In this document: positions 11,765-21,659 of the stretch, piece by piece
How the letters are laid out: every line of letters starts with the position of its first letter
Position numbering within the stretch: position 1 is the stretch's first letter
Origin: Nocardia nova NBRC 15556
Lineage (GTDB): Bacteria > Actinomycetota > Actinomycetes > Mycobacteriales > Mycobacteriaceae
DNA length: 64,000 nt
Direction: 5' to 3'
Assembly: GCF_001613005.1 (NCBI RefSeq)
Contig: NZ_BDBN01000039.1
Location: forward strand, 1-64,000
Program-made: the position numbers and the translations under genes
The notes under the pieces: generated by a model
The model's database searches: none
The model's input: only the letters and a program-made list of their open reading frames with translations
What the model was told of the DNA's origin: nothing

Positions 11765-13116
11765 CGCACTCCTTCGGCAGGCGTCGCTGCGGTGGCGGTC
11801 GCGGCCGTGGCGGCGGCCCAGGCGGTCGAGCGAGCGGGATCGAACGGGCACCGGCCCAGCCGGATGTGCTCGGCGTATTCGTCGCGGAAGTATCTGAGCG
11901 AGGACACGATCGGGCTGGCCGCACCATCCCCGAGCGCACAGAACGATTTGCCGTTGATGTTGTCGGCGATATCGAGCAGGGTGTCCAGATCGGCGTCGGT
12001 ACCGCCGCCGGACTCCAGCCGTTGCAGCAGCTGCACCAGCCAGTAGGTGCCCTCCCGGCAGGGGGTGCATTTTCCGCAGGATTCGTGGGCGTAGAACTCG
12101 GTCCAGCGCAGGACCGCGCGTACCACGCAGGTGGTGTCGTCGAAGATCTGTAATGCCTTGGTGCCCAACATGGATCCGGCCGCACCCACGTTCTCGTAGT
12201 CCAGCGGCACATCGAGGTGTTCGGCGGTGAACAAGGGCGTGGAGGAGCCGCCGGGAGTCCAGAACTTCAGGGTGTGCCCGGCGCGCACGCCGCCGGCGTA
12301 ACCGAGAAGTTCGCGCAGCGTCACACCCAGCGGCGCCTCGTACTGTCCCGGCCGGGTGACGTGTCCGGACAGTGAGTACAGGGTGAAGCCCGGCGATTTC
12401 TCCGACCCCATCGAACGGAACCATTCGACGCCGTTGTGCAGGATGGCCGGCACACTCGCGATCGACTCCACATTGTTGACCACGGTCGGGCACGCGTACA
12501 GGCCGGCGACGGCGGGGAAGGGCGGGCGCAGGCGAGGCTGGCCGCGGCGGCCCTCGAGCGAATCCAGCAGGGCGGTTTCCTCACCGCAGATGTAGGCGCC
12601 GGCACCGGCGTGCACGATCAGGTCGAGATCGAAGCCCGAACCGAGAATGTCGCGGCCCAGATAGCCTGCGGCATAAGCCTCTTCGACAGCGGCTTGGAGC
12701 CGGCGCAGCACCGGCACGACCTCGCCGCGCAGATAGATGAACGCATGGGCGGCGCGGATCGCGTAGGCGGCGATGATGGCGCCCTCGACCAGCACATGCG
12801 GGGTCGCCATCATCAACGGGATGTCCTTGCAGGTGCCGGGCTCGGATTCGTCGGCGTTGACCACCAGGTAGTGCGGCTTACCGGCCGCCGGCGAGCCCTC
12901 GGGATCCTGCGGGATGAAACCCCATTTCATGCCGGTGGGAAATCCGGCGCCGCCGCGGCCGCGCAGCCCGGCGTCCTTCACCGTGGCGATGACCTCGTCG
13001 GGATGCATGCCCAGCGCCCGGGACAGGGCGCGATAGCCGTCGTGTGCCCGGTAGGTGTCGAGGGTCCACGATTGCGGCTGATCCCAGTAGCGGGTGAGTA
13101 CGGGCGCGAGCGTCAT
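11761..13116 (-). CDS. nuoF: NADH-quinone oxidoreductase subunit F
   Basis: NuoF binds NADH and FMN and carries the N3 cluster that receives the electrons. Visible are the glycine-rich [18 protein letters not shown] nucleotide site near residue 60, the ESEPGTCKD loop, and the [11 protein letters not shown] cluster motif towards the C terminus. It is 451 residues from ATG 13116; a GTG just before it at 13119 is an alternative. The start shares its first base with the nuoE stop. Confidence 0.97.
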   Translation of the reverse strand: MTLAPVLTRYWDQPQSWTLDTYRAHDGYRALSRALGMHPDEVIATVKDAGLRGRGGAGFPTGMKWGFIPQDPEGSPAAGKPHYLVVNADESEPGTCKDIPLMMATPHVLVEGAIIAAYAIRAAHAFIYLRGEVVPVLRRLQAAVEEAYAAGYLGRDILGSGFDLDLIVHAGAGAYICGEETALLDSLEGRRGQPRLRPPFPAVAGLYACPTVVNNVESIASVPAILHNGVEWFRSMGSEKSPGFTLYSLSGHVTRPGQYEAPLGVTLRELLGYAGGVRAGHTLKFWTPGGSSTPLFTAEHLDVPLDYENVGAAGSMLGTKALQIFDDTTCVVRAVLRWTEFYAHESCGKCTPCREGTYWLVQLLQRLESGGGTDADLDTLLDIADNINGKSFCALGDGAASPIVSSLRYFRDEYAEHIRLGRCPFDPARSTAWAAATAATATAATPAEGVR

Positions 13117-13877
13117 CACCGTTCCCCCTGTTCGCTATCCGAATCACCCTGCGGTGCAGCAGGTGTCGACTGCTCGGCCGCCACGCGCAGACCGGCGAGC
13201 GTGGCTTCTCCGGGGGTGCCCTCGTTGGCGTCGGGCCGCCGATCCGGGAATCCGGCGAGGATGCGGGCCGTTTCGCGGAAGCTGCACAACGGTGCGGCGC
13301 TGCGCGTGCCGGTGACCTCGCGTCCGGCTCGCAGCGCGTCGGCGAGCGCGCGGGCCGACTCCGGGGTCTGGTTGTCGAAGAATTCCCAGTTCACCATGAC
13401 GACCGGGGCGTAATCGCAGGCGGCGTTGCACTCCAGATGTTCCAGCGTGATGGACCCGTCCGCGGTCGTTTCCCCGGGGGTGATCTCCAGATGTCGGGTG
13501 AGCGCGGCCAGGATCTCGTCGCCGCCCATGACCGCGCACAGCGTATTGGTGCAGACTCCGACGTGATAGTCCCCGGTCGGGGTGCGGCGATACATCGAGT
13601 AGAAGGTGGCGACCGCGGTCACTTCGGCGTCGGTGAGCCCGAGTTGTTCGGCGCAGAACGCGATCCCGGTGCCGCTGACATACCCTTCGACGCTCTGCAC
13701 CAGATGCAACAGCGGCAGCAGCGCCGAGCGCGAGTGCGGATAGCGATCGATGATCTCCCGTGCCTCCGCCCGCAGATTCTCCTGTACCTGCGGCGGGTAG
13801 GGGACGGGCCGCTGCGACAACTGCAGCAGGATCGGATCGCGACCGGTCGCGGTCGCGGGAATCGGTTCGGCTGTCAT
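13116..13877 (-). CDS. nuoE: NADH-quinone oxidoreductase subunit E
   Basis: This is the thioredoxin-like [2Fe-2S] subunit (cluster N1a) of the NADH module. Ligand motifs are [11 protein letters not shown] and [12 protein letters not shown]. The 253-residue length is typical of the longer actinobacterial form with an acidic, proline-containing C-terminal tail. ATG 13877 ([10 protein letters not shown]) overlaps the nuoD stop by four bases and fits the family start; the frame is open further upstream only as an out-of-frame reading of nuoD. Confidence 0.96.
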   Translation of the reverse strand: MTAEPIPATATGRDPILLQLSQRPVPYPPQVQENLRAEAREIIDRYPHSRSALLPLLHLVQSVEGYVSGTGIAFCAEQLGLTDAEVTAVATFYSMYRRTPTGDYHVGVCTNTLCAVMGGDEILAALTRHLEITPGETTADGSITLEHLECNAACDYAPVVMVNWEFFDNQTPESARALADALRAGREVTGTRSAAPLCSFRETARILAGFPDRRPDANEGTPGEATLAGLRVAAEQSTPAAPQGDSDSEQGER

Positions 13878-15205
13878 CGGTCGACACCACCCATCACCGG
13901 GTCGATGCTGGCCACCGAGGCGATCACGTCGGCGACCATGCCGCCTTCGCACATCGCCGCCACGGCCTGCAGATTCGTGAACGAGGGATCGCGGAAATGC
14001 ACGCGGTAGGGCCGGGTTCCGCCGTCGGAGACCATGTGGACGCCGAGTTCGCCGCGCGGGGATTCCACTGATGTGTACACCTGGCCGGGCGGCACCCGCA
14101 TACCCTCGGTGACGAGCTTGAAGTGGTGGATCAGCGCCTCCATCGACGTGCCCATGATGGTGCCGATATGTTCGGCGGAATTGCCGAGGCCGTCGGGCCC
14201 CAGCTTCAGATCGGCCGGCCACGCGATCTTCTTGTCCGACACCATGACCGGGCCCGGGCGGAGTTTGTCGAGGCACTGTTCGACGATCTTCAGCGACTCC
14301 TTCATCTCCTTGATGCGGATCAGGTAGCGGCCGTAGCAGTCGCATCCGGTGTCGGTCATGACGTCGAACTCGTAGTCCTCGTAGCCGCAGTACGGCTGCG
14401 ACTTGCGCAGATCGTGCGGCAGTCCGGTCGAGCGCAGGACCGGGCCCGTCACTCCCAGAGCCATACACGAGGCCAGGTCGAGATATCCGATGCCGCGCGT
14501 GCGCGCCTTGAAGATCGGGTTCTCGTTGAGCAGCAACTCCATATCGCGCAACCGTTTCGGCATGAGCGCCAGCAGATCCCGGATCTTGCCCACCGCGTCG
14601 GGCGGCAGATCCTGTGCCAGTCCGCCCGGACGGATGTAGGCGTGGTTCATCCGCAGTCCGGTGACCGTTTCGAAGATGTCGAGGATCAGCTCGCGCTCGC
14701 GGAAGCCGAACAGCATCGGCGTCAGCGCGCCGAGTTCCATACCTCCGGTGGCCAGCGCGACCAGATGCGAGGAGATGCGGTTGAGTTCCATCAGCATGAC
14801 GCGGACGATGTTCACCCGCTCGGGAATATCGTCGGTGATGCCGAGCAGCCGCTCCACGGCCAGGCAGTAGGCCGTCTCGTTGAACAGCGGGGACAGGTAG
14901 TCCATCCGGGTCACGAACGTGACGCCCTGCACCCAGTTGCGGAACTCGAGATTCTTCTCGATGCCGGTGTGCAGGTAGCCGATTCCGCAGCGCGCCTCGG
15001 TGACCGTTTCGCCCTCGATCTCGAGGATCAGCCGCAGCACGCCGTGCGTGGACGGATGCTGTGGCCCCATATTGACGACGATGCGCTCTTCCGCGGCGCC
15101 GTCGAGGGCCTCGCGCACATCGTCCCAGTCCTGTCCGACGACCGTGACCGCCGGGCTCTCGGCGACCGGATCCGTTGCGGCGCCGGTGATTTCGGTGTGG
15201 TTCAT
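13874..15205 (-). CDS. nuoD: NADH-quinone oxidoreductase subunit D
   Basis: The 443-residue 49-kDa-type subunit helps form the quinone-binding site with NuoB and NuoH. It has the diagnostic [16 protein letters not shown] near residue 45, EKNLEFRNW, and an [12 protein letters not shown] segment near the end. The ATG abuts the nuoC stop (one-base overlap). Confidence 0.97.
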   Translation of the reverse strand: MNHTEITGAATDPVAESPAVTVVGQDWDDVREALDGAAEERIVVNMGPQHPSTHGVLRLILEIEGETVTEARCGIGYLHTGIEKNLEFRNWVQGVTFVTRMDYLSPLFNETAYCLAVERLLGITDDIPERVNIVRVMLMELNRISSHLVALATGGMELGALTPMLFGFRERELILDIFETVTGLRMNHAYIRPGGLAQDLPPDAVGKIRDLLALMPKRLRDMELLLNENPIFKARTRGIGYLDLASCMALGVTGPVLRSTGLPHDLRKSQPYCGYEDYEFDVMTDTGCDCYGRYLIRIKEMKESLKIVEQCLDKLRPGPVMVSDKKIAWPADLKLGPDGLGNSAEHIGTIMGTSMEALIHHFKLVTEGMRVPPGQVYTSVESPRGELGVHMVSDGGTRPYRVHFRDPSFTNLQAVAAMCEGGMVADVIASVASIDPVMGGVDR

Positions 15206-16005
15206 CAGCTGTAGGTCCTCCGCTGGTCCGGCGGCGGAATACGCGCGCCTTTGTACTCGACCGGGATCCCGCCGAGCGGGTAGTCCTTGCGCTGCGGATG
15301 TCCACGCCAGTCATCGGGCATCATGATCCGCGTCAGCGACGGGTGCCCGTCGAAGACGATGCCGAAGAAGTCGTAGGTTTCGCGCTCGTGCCAGTCGGTG
15401 GTCGGATACACCGCGAACAGCGAGGGCATATGCGGATCCGAATCCGGTACCGACACCTCGACCCGCACCCGGCGGTTGTGCGTGATCGACAGCAGGTGAT
15501 AGGCGGCGTGCAGTTCGCGGCCCGTGTCGTCCGGATAGTGCACGCCGTTCACGCCGAGGCACAGTTCGAAGCGCAACGCCGGGTCGTCGCGCAGCGCGCG
15601 CGCCACCTCCACCACCCGTTCCCGCCGCACGTGCAGGGTCAGTTCCCCGGCGAAGACCACGATCTTCTCGATCGCGGCGCGAAATACCTCGTCTCCCACC
15701 GACTGTGCCAGGGCGGCGACCACCTCGTCGAAATAGGAACCGTAGGGCGCGGGGGTGCTGCCGGGCAGCGCGACGGTCCGCACCAGCCGTCCGTACCCGG
15801 AGGTGTCACCGGTGCCCCGGACGCCGAACATGCCGCGACGCACGCCGATGACCTCGTCGTCGGGACGGTCGGGGGAGGGGCCGCGCGATTCGGGTTCGAT
15901 CGCCGGTTCGCCGGCCGGGCCGGAACCGCCCGCGCCGGGGGAGGATTCGGTGTCCGCGGGGCTGTCGTGCGGATCGCCGGCGCTGCGCGGTGCGTCCAGG
16001 CTCAT
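15205..16005 (-). CDS. nuoC: NADH-quinone oxidoreductase subunit C
   Basis: The 30-kDa-type subunit has its signature in the C-terminal half: the [18 protein letters not shown] segment followed by [21 protein letters not shown]. The first 55 residues are a Pro/Gly/Ser/Asp-rich, probably disordered extension. ATG 16005 overlaps the nuoB stop by three to four bases. Total length is 266 residues. Confidence 0.96.
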   Translation of the reverse strand: MSLDAPRSAGDPHDSPADTESSPGAGGSGPAGEPAIEPESRGPSPDRPDDEVIGVRRGMFGVRGTGDTSGYGRLVRTVALPGSTPAPYGSYFDEVVAALAQSVGDEVFRAAIEKIVVFAGELTLHVRRERVVEVARALRDDPALRFELCLGVNGVHYPDDTGRELHAAYHLLSITHNRRVRVEVSVPDSDPHMPSLFAVYPTTDWHERETYDFFGIVFDGHPSLTRIMMPDDWRGHPQRKDYPLGGIPVEYKGARIPPPDQRRTYS

Positions 16006-16556
16006 CGCAGCAATCCCTCCATCCGGATCGTGGGGGTGGAGGCGAGCGCGGCGGCCTCGGCCGCGCGCACGGCCTCGGCGCGGTCGACACCCAGCGGCAT
16101 CTGCTGGATCTTCTCGTGCAGTGTCAAGATGGCGTGCAGCAGCATCTCCGGACGCGGTGGGCAACCGGGTAGGTAGATGTCCACGGGCACAACATGATCG
16201 ACACCCTGCACGATGGCGTAGTTGTTGAACATGCCGCCGGAGGAGGCGCAGACCCCCATCGCCAGCACCCATTTGGGTTCGGTCATCTGGTCGTAGACCT
16301 GGCGCAGCACCGGCGCCATCTTCTGGCTGACCCGGCCGGCGACGATCATCAGGTCCGCCTGCCGGGGGGAGGCGCGGAAGACCTCCATCCCGAAGCGGGC
16401 GCTGTCGAAGCGACCGGCTCCCGTGGCCATCATCTCGATCGCGCAGCAGGCCAGCCCGAACGTCGCGGGCCACAGCGAGCCCTTACGCAGGTATCCGGCG
16501 AACTGTTCGACCGTGCTCAGCAGGAAGCCGCTGGGCAATTTCTCCTCGAGCCCCAT
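16002..16556 (-). CDS. nuoB: NADH-quinone oxidoreductase subunit B
   Basis: The 184-residue PSST-type subunit holds cluster N2, the last iron-sulfur centre before quinone. Cysteine motifs are [21 protein letters not shown] and [10 protein letters not shown]. It is separated from nuoA by a 103-bp gap that carries a strong palindrome (see separate entry), the only real gap within this operon. Confidence 0.97.
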   Translation of the reverse strand: MGLEEKLPSGFLLSTVEQFAGYLRKGSLWPATFGLACCAIEMMATGAGRFDSARFGMEVFRASPRQADLMIVAGRVSQKMAPVLRQVYDQMTEPKWVLAMGVCASSGGMFNNYAIVQGVDHVVPVDIYLPGCPPRPEMLLHAILTLHEKIQQMPLGVDRAEAVRAAEAAALASTPTIRMEGLLR

Positions 16557-16592
16557 CTCGGATCAACTCTCACTTCCGTGTGCGAATCCTCG

Positions 16593-16612
16593 GTCCCGGC
16601 GGACGCCGGGAC
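16593..16612. repeat. REP-like perfect palindrome in the nuoA-nuoB gap
   Basis: Nine-base arms GTCCCGGCG and CGCCGGGAC are separated by only two bases, giving an almost perfect hairpin, flanked by GACGGGTTGG. This arrangement resembles dispersed intergenic palindromes of GC-rich bacteria. In the message it would fold immediately before the nuoB translation region and could adjust stability or relative expression of the two genes. Whether it is a repeat elsewhere in the genome cannot be seen here. Confidence 0.55.
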
Positions 16613-16659
16613 GACGGGTTGGGTATGCGGTGCCGACGGGCCGAGCGGCCCGCCCGCGT

Positions 16660-17040
16660 TCAGTCCCAGCTCAGGCCGCCGCGCCTCCACTCGTAGGCGT
16701 AGGCAACCGAGACGTTGAGAATGAACAGCGCCATGGCCGCCAACCCGAAGACGCCGAGGGCATCGAAGTGCACCGCCCACGGATAGAGGAATACGATCTC
16801 GATGTCGAAGATGATGAACAGCATCGCGGTGAGGTAGTACTTCACCGGAAAGCGTTGTCCCGCAGCATTTCCCGGCCCGCCGGCGATGGCGTGCGGGGTG
16901 GGTTCGATACCGCATTCGTAGGCTTCGAGTTTGGCGCGGTTGTAGCGTTTGGGGCCGATCACGGCCGCCAGCAACACCGATCCCAGCGCGAACGCGGCAG
17001 CGATCGCACCGAGCACAAGAGTCGGCACCTGGGTATTCAC
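16660..17040 (-). CDS. nuoA: NADH-quinone oxidoreductase subunit A
   Basis: First gene of the nuo operon: a 126-residue protein with three membrane helices and the conserved AYECGIEP-like motif (KLEAYECGIEPTP), which lies in the loop near the quinone site. The start taken is GTG 17040 (VNTQVPTLVLG), which aligns with the family N terminus; an ATG 129 bases upstream would add a basic stretch not seen in NuoA. A purine-rich GAGAGGGG lies about 12 bases before the GTG. Confidence 0.93.
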   Translation of the reverse strand: MNTQVPTLVLGAIAAAFALGSVLLAAVIGPKRYNRAKLEAYECGIEPTPHAIAGGPGNAAGQRFPVKYYLTAMLFIIFDIEIVFLYPWAVHFDALGVFGLAAMALFILNVSVAYAYEWRRGGLSWD

Positions 17041-17343
17041 AACGGCACAACCCCTCTCCCTCGCCGGCAACTGCCGAGGCGGGGCTGACATCGTCGTCTG
17101 CCGGGCCAGTCTCACCCCGAAGCGCAGCTCGAGCGCGAGCGCGGGACGACAGGGCAGGCAGGGCGCCATTCATATCAACAGCCACGCTCGTGTGAGCTAC
17201 AGCACAGCCTACAACTGCTCTTTCTGAATACTCACGGTTCCGCCCCGGTGTTTGATCGAATTCGGAACTGTCACTTATGACCGAACCAGCGCAATGGCCT
17301 CCCCGCAGCCGGGCGCGCCGCGACCCTCGGCGCGCACGAAAAC
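17041..17343. other. nuo leader and promoter region
   Basis: About 300 bp between the receiver-gene terminator and nuoA with no credible gene. It must hold the promoter of the nuo operon, which reads leftward, but I cannot place the -10 and -35 elements with confidence. The segment is less GC-rich than its surroundings around 17200-17280, as expected of a promoter zone. Confidence 0.5.
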
Positions 17344-17371
17344 GGTCGGCCGACGAGATTGTCGGCCGACC
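17344..17371 (-). terminator. intrinsic terminator downstream of the receiver gene
   Basis: Perfect 11-base arms GGTCGGCCGAC and GTCGGCCGACC enclose a six-base loop. On the minus strand the hairpin is followed by GTTTTCG, a short T run. It lies 14 bases after the receiver stop codon and separates that transcript from the nuo operon downstream. Confidence 0.8.
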
Positions 17372-17384
17372 GGGAAAGCGCTGA

Positions 17385-17792
17385 TCAGGCGGCGGGGCGA
17401 GCGTTCAGAGCCGTGGTGACCGCCGAGGTGAGCTGGAACGGGTCCAGCGGATGCGCGACCGCCGCCTCGGCCCGGGACCACGCGGCGAGCCAGGCATCGT
17501 CGGCTCTGCCGGTCAGCACCACGATGGGCGGGCAGTCGGCGATTTCGTCCTTGAGCTGTTTGGCCAGCCCCATTCCGCCGGTGGGTGTGGCCTCACCGTC
17601 GAGAATCGCCAGGTCGATCGCGCCGGCGTCGAGCTGTTCGATCACCACCGGCGCGGTGGCGGTCTCGCGGTAGTCGAACGGCGGCAGGTCGGGATGCGGA
17701 TGCTTGCCCAGCGCCAGCATCACCTGGCGACGGGTGTCGGCATCGCTGCTGTAGACGAGAACCCGCAGCGCGGGACGGTTCGCATCGGCCAC
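17385..17792 (-). CDS. degenerate response-regulator receiver protein (Rv3143-like)
   Basis: A 135-residue single-domain receiver from GTG 17792. The phospho-acceptor aspartate is present (AILDGEA) as is the VLTG threonine, but the acidic pair after strand 1 is replaced (VYSSDAD instead of VVDDE-type) and the conserved lysine near the end is replaced by histidine (VAHPLDP). Phosphorylation-driven switching is therefore doubtful. Mycobacteria carry a similar small receiver, Rv3143, beside nuoA, so the neighbourhood is conserved; a link to respiratory control is inference. No kinase or output domain is adjacent. Confidence 0.8.
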   Translation of the reverse strand: MADANRPALRVLVYSSDADTRRQVMLALGKHPHPDLPPFDYRETATAPVVIEQLDAGAIDLAILDGEATPTGGMGLAKQLKDEIADCPPIVVLTGRADDAWLAAWSRAEAAVAHPLDPFQLTSAVTTALNARPAA

Positions 17793-18022
17793 GCTTGGGA
17801 TGCTACGTCCATCGGATCGGCCGCGGTGGCAGCTTGGGCGGCAACGGTCCCCGCGCCGGGCGTGGCGCTCGCAGCCCGCTTCACCGCCAGGTTGATCGTG
17901 CCGATCGGAATCGTTGCTGGTCACCGCGAAGAAAACGCGCGATCCTTATAACCGGCGGCAGTTCGGTGGCAGAACTGTCCCGGCAGGGCGTAACAACGAC
18001 AGGCTCGACAGGGCGGTGGACG

Positions 18023-18451
18023 ATGCGAATTTCGGAGGTTTTGCGCAACAAGGGGGCCGATGTGGTGACGATCGCGCCGGAGGCGACGGTCGACAGATTG
18101 CTGGCGGTGCTGGCCGAACACAATGTCGGCGCGGTGGTGGTGTGTGGTGCCGGCGGCGCGTTGGACGGGATCGTCTCGGAGCGGGATGTGGTCCGCTGCC
18201 TGCACAGACAGGGTGCGCAGCTGTTGACCCGGCCGGTATCCGACATCATGACCGCGATCGTGCACACCTGCTCGCCCGAGGATCGGGTGGAGAGTTTGCG
18301 CGCGACGATGACCGAACATCGGATCCGGCATCTGCCGGTCGTCGATCACGGGCGAATGGTCGGGATCGTCAGTATCGGAGACGTGGTCAAGAGCGCGATC
18401 TCGGAGTTGCAGGACGAGCGCGAGCACCTCGAGCAATATCTGCAGGGTTGA
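18023..18451 (+). CDS. CBS-domain pair protein
   Basis: This 142-residue protein consists only of two CBS domains (a Bateman module): GIVSERDVVRCLHRQG ends the first, and HLPVVDHGRMVGIVSIGDVV the second. Such stand-alone modules bind adenine nucleotides or similar ligands; actinobacterial relatives include hypoxia-response proteins of the Rv2626c type, but no specific role can be assigned. ATG 18023 is the family-consistent start. It is divergent from the receiver gene, with about 230 bp between the two starts. Confidence 0.88.
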   Translation: MRISEVLRNKGADVVTIAPEATVDRLLAVLAEHNVGAVVVCGAGGALDGIVSERDVVRCLHRQGAQLLTRPVSDIMTAIVHTCSPEDRVESLRATMTEHRIRHLPVVDHGRMVGIVSIGDVVKSAISELQDEREHLEQYLQG

Positions 18452-18491
18452 GTGTCCGGTCCGGATCCGGCCGCACGTGCGGCCGCGGCAG

Positions 18492-18525
18492 CACCGTGCC
18501 CGGGCCCACCGGGACGCGGGCACGG
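18492..18525 (+). terminator. hairpin terminator after the CBS gene
   Basis: Nine-base perfect arms ACCGTGCCC and GGGCACGGT flank a 16-base GC-rich loop, 40 bases after the CBS stop codon. There is no T run, as is common for actinobacterial hairpin terminators. Confidence 0.6.
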
Positions 18526-18990
18526 TCGGTGGCGGTGACAATCAGGCCAGGCCCCACGCCTGCGGCAGGCTGACGATGTTCGCCGCGATCGACGTGAGGG
18601 TGTCGAGCCTCGCCACCGCATCGTGACGGCGGCCGCCGAATCCGTCATTGCCGCACGGTGATTGGATATTCACCGGTTCGTAACCACGAAAGGTTATCTG
18701 CGCGCGCCGTTTCGGAGCAGAATTCCCTCGGGCGGTTCGTTCGGAACCACGAGGTCGCCGATGCCGGCATCGGGTGTATCGGGTGGGGTTCGAGACGTGC
18801 GCTGTCCCTCGGAGCTCACCGCCCGGCGTCTGCGTTGTGGAGCGTTCCGAACGGCCGCCGACCACGTCGCATATCCGGGCGGTGATCCGGCCGATTCGAT
18901 CGGTGACCGATCGCGTATTAGGGTGCGTTGCACGCGCGTCCGTTCGCTGGTCGGCGGCGCCGAACACGCCGTTCGATCCGAAGGACATTC
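18526..18990. other. gap without a convincing gene
   Basis: About 465 bp. A minus-strand frame ending at 18542 (GTG about 18687, about 48 codons, ending SLPQAWGLA) has plausible codon use at its end but no recognisable motif, and could be a fragment. The right part must contain the promoter of the lipoprotein gene. I see no RNA gene or repeat. Confidence 0.4.
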
Positions 18991-19383
18991 ATGCGCCGCA
19001 TCGCATTCGCCGCGTCCCTGCTCGCTGTCGCCTGTACCGTCGGGGCCTGCGGCGGCTCCTCCGGCGACCAGGCGAGCGGCGCCACCGCGACATCCGCTGC
19101 GGCGCAATCGAGTTCCGTCGCGGCGGCGGCCGGCCAGGACTGCGGCGCGCAACCGTGGCCTCGTCCGTTACCCGACTTCCGCGGGAAGCCACTGGGACAG
19201 ACCGTGGTCGGTGCGGCGCTGTGCTTCGACGTCACCGGTATCACCACCGCGGACGGCCGCGACGTGATGCATGATCCGGGCGCTGCGACGACCCCCTGGA
19301 CGGTCACCGCACAGCAGCCGGAGGCGGGGACGCCGGTCGCCGCGGACACCCCGGTCACGCTGACGGTCGACGTCCCGCACTGA
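18991..19383 (+). CDS. small lipoprotein with a PASTA-like domain
   Basis: A 130-residue exported protein. The signal peptide ends in a lipobox (TVGAC), so the mature protein would be anchored by Cys to the membrane. A Ser/Ala-rich spacer follows, then a PASTA-like fold (LPDFRGKPLGQTV ... WTVTAQQPEAGTPVAADTPV). PASTA domains bind cell-wall material in kinases and penicillin-binding proteins; as a free lipoprotein the role is unknown. It ends four bases from the convergent aldo/keto reductase gene. Confidence 0.8.
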   Translation: MRRIAFAASLLAVACTVGACGGSSGDQASGATATSAAAQSSSVAAAAGQDCGAQPWPRPLPDFRGKPLGQTVVGAALCFDVTGITTADGRDVMHDPGAATTPWTVTAQQPEAGTPVAADTPVTLTVDVPH

Positions 19384-19386
19384 TCG

Positions 19387-20370
<984 letters not shown>

Positions 20371-20433
20371 GCGAGCGGTCCTCCTGAGGTGCCATCGGAT
20401 TGGATGGTGAGTCCCTGCGAACTCACGAGGCCG

Positions 20434-20464
20434 ACGCTACGACTTGGAGTGCGCTCCAAGTCAA
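20434..20464 (-). promoter_or_regulatory. MerR-type promoter with palindromic 19-bp spacer
   Basis: On the minus strand TTGACT (-35, 20464-20459) and TAGCGT (-10, 20439-20434) are separated by exactly 19 bases, too long for normal sigma contact and typical of MerR-activated promoters. The palindrome with arms CTTGGAG and CTCCAAG around TGCG lies in the spacer. It reads into the aldo/keto reductase gene, whose start is 64 bases downstream. No MerR gene is adjacent. Confidence 0.75.
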
Positions 20465-20468
20465 GCCG

Positions 20469-20927
20469 TTACCGGGAGCCGTCGTCGTCGAGCCGTGCGA
20501 CGAGCACGGCCAGTGCGTCGCCGAGCGTGCGGCGCTGCTGCGGATCGATATCGTCGAGGGCGGCGGCGAAGCGCTGGATCCGGGCCGATGTGAGTCCGTT
20601 GACCAGTGATTTCGCCTGTTCGGTGACGGTCAGCAACTGAGCTCTGCCGTCGGCCGGGTCGGCGGTGCGTTCGAGGTATCCGTACTTCTCCAGACCCGAC
20701 ACGATGCGCGACATCGTGGGGGCGGTGACGTGTTCGGCGGCGGCCAGATCGCCCAGTCGCATCGGACCGCTGCGGACCAGCGTGCCCAGTGCCGCCGCCG
20801 AACCGGGGCTCAGCGAACCCAGGTCGCCGGAGCGCCGCAGGAGCCGGGTGATCCTGCCGAGCGCGAAATACAGATCCGCCGCCTCGGCAAGTTCCTCCGC
20901 GCTGCGTGCGCGCTCCTGCTGGATCAT
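20469..20927 (-). CDS. MarR-family transcriptional regulator
   Basis: 152 residues from ATG 20927 (MIQQERARSAEEL), giving the normal MarR length. The winged helix is clear: MRLGDLAAAEHVTAPTMSRI for the recognition region, then YLERTADPADGRAQLLTVT for the wing with its DxR-type motif. It may repress itself or the reductase downstream; the palindrome in between, however, has MerR-promoter geometry. A longer frame upstream has no family similarity. Confidence 0.88.
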   Translation of the reverse strand: MIQQERARSAEELAEAADLYFALGRITRLLRRSGDLGSLSPGSAAALGTLVRSGPMRLGDLAAAEHVTAPTMSRIVSGLEKYGYLERTADPADGRAQLLTVTEQAKSLVNGLTSARIQRFAAALDDIDPQQRRTLGDALAVLVARLDDDGSR

Positions 20928-21659
20928 GGGCGTTGTCGCTCCTACGCGTGTGCTGGGACCGTCGGCAGCCGCACCGTCGGCGATATCCGATTCAGTAAGT
21001 ATGCCCTCCCGCTCGATCCCGACGCGTTCGGCCTGCTCATCGACGGCGCCGCGTGTTTCTTCGGCCGACCCGGCCGCGTTCCGCGTGGCGGTTGCGCACT
21101 GTTCCCGCGCGACACGCTGCCGGCCGGATCGACGGCGGACGTTCCGGGCCCGGCGTCCCAGGCCTGGAGAGTCGAAAATGCCTCGGGCACAGGGTATCTT
21201 GGACTTGAATAATGGGTTAACGGACTCAGGACGGCGATGAACACAGCGGCAAACGAACTCCGCGCGCAACACAGCGCTTCGACCACTCGAAACCCCGAGT
21301 GGGACGCCCGCGCTCGAGCTGAGCTCGCGATGTAACGTCGATCGCCGTTTCACCGCCTGGAGACGCGGTCGCCGTCGCTTGCGATGACGACGCGACTCGG
21401 GTGATCACGCCTTTCCGTCTGCGTTGCACTGGTTGTCGGCATCGCAGTCTGCAACAGCACTGATATCGAAGCCGGAACGCTGGGCTCCGTAGCCGAATTC
21501 TGTCTGCGGCGGCTCGGGTTCCGGCCGCGCGTCACCTGTGTGAACCCCCTCGACAATGCGAGCGGCGGGTAGTCCGAGCATGTAAAAAACGCCCCGAGTC
21601 GAAGGGCGGCTTTCGGCACGGCTACAACGCTGCTCTCTTACCGGAAGTTGGCACGACCG
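20928..21659. other. 730-bp gap without a credible gene
   Basis: Several frames are open but none shows a domain, sensible start site or consistent codon bias. The region is visibly less GC-rich near 21160-21260 and 21580-21600. It contains a hairpin with a T run on the minus strand (separate entry). No tRNA or attachment-site repeat was recognised. It precedes the orphan membrane protein and could be decayed element DNA. Confidence 0.45.
21584..21608 (-). terminator. rho-independent terminator pointing left
   Basis: On the minus strand the arms CGCCC and GGGCG enclose about nine bases and are followed by TTTTTT. The next minus-strand genes to the right end beyond the membrane-protein gene, so the terminator has no visible upstream gene. 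It may shield the leftward MarR region from antisense transcription or be a leftover of lost DNA. Confidence 0.5.

Noticed and set aside
18542-18988. 148-codon minus-strand frame next to the lipoprotein
   Set aside because: No motif, Arg/Thr/Pro-rich, no ribosome site; only its last 40 codons look even faintly gene-like.
20942-21286. 114-codon minus-strand frame upstream of marR
   Set aside because: Composition and lack of conservation signals suggest chance; it also overlaps the expected marR promoter.
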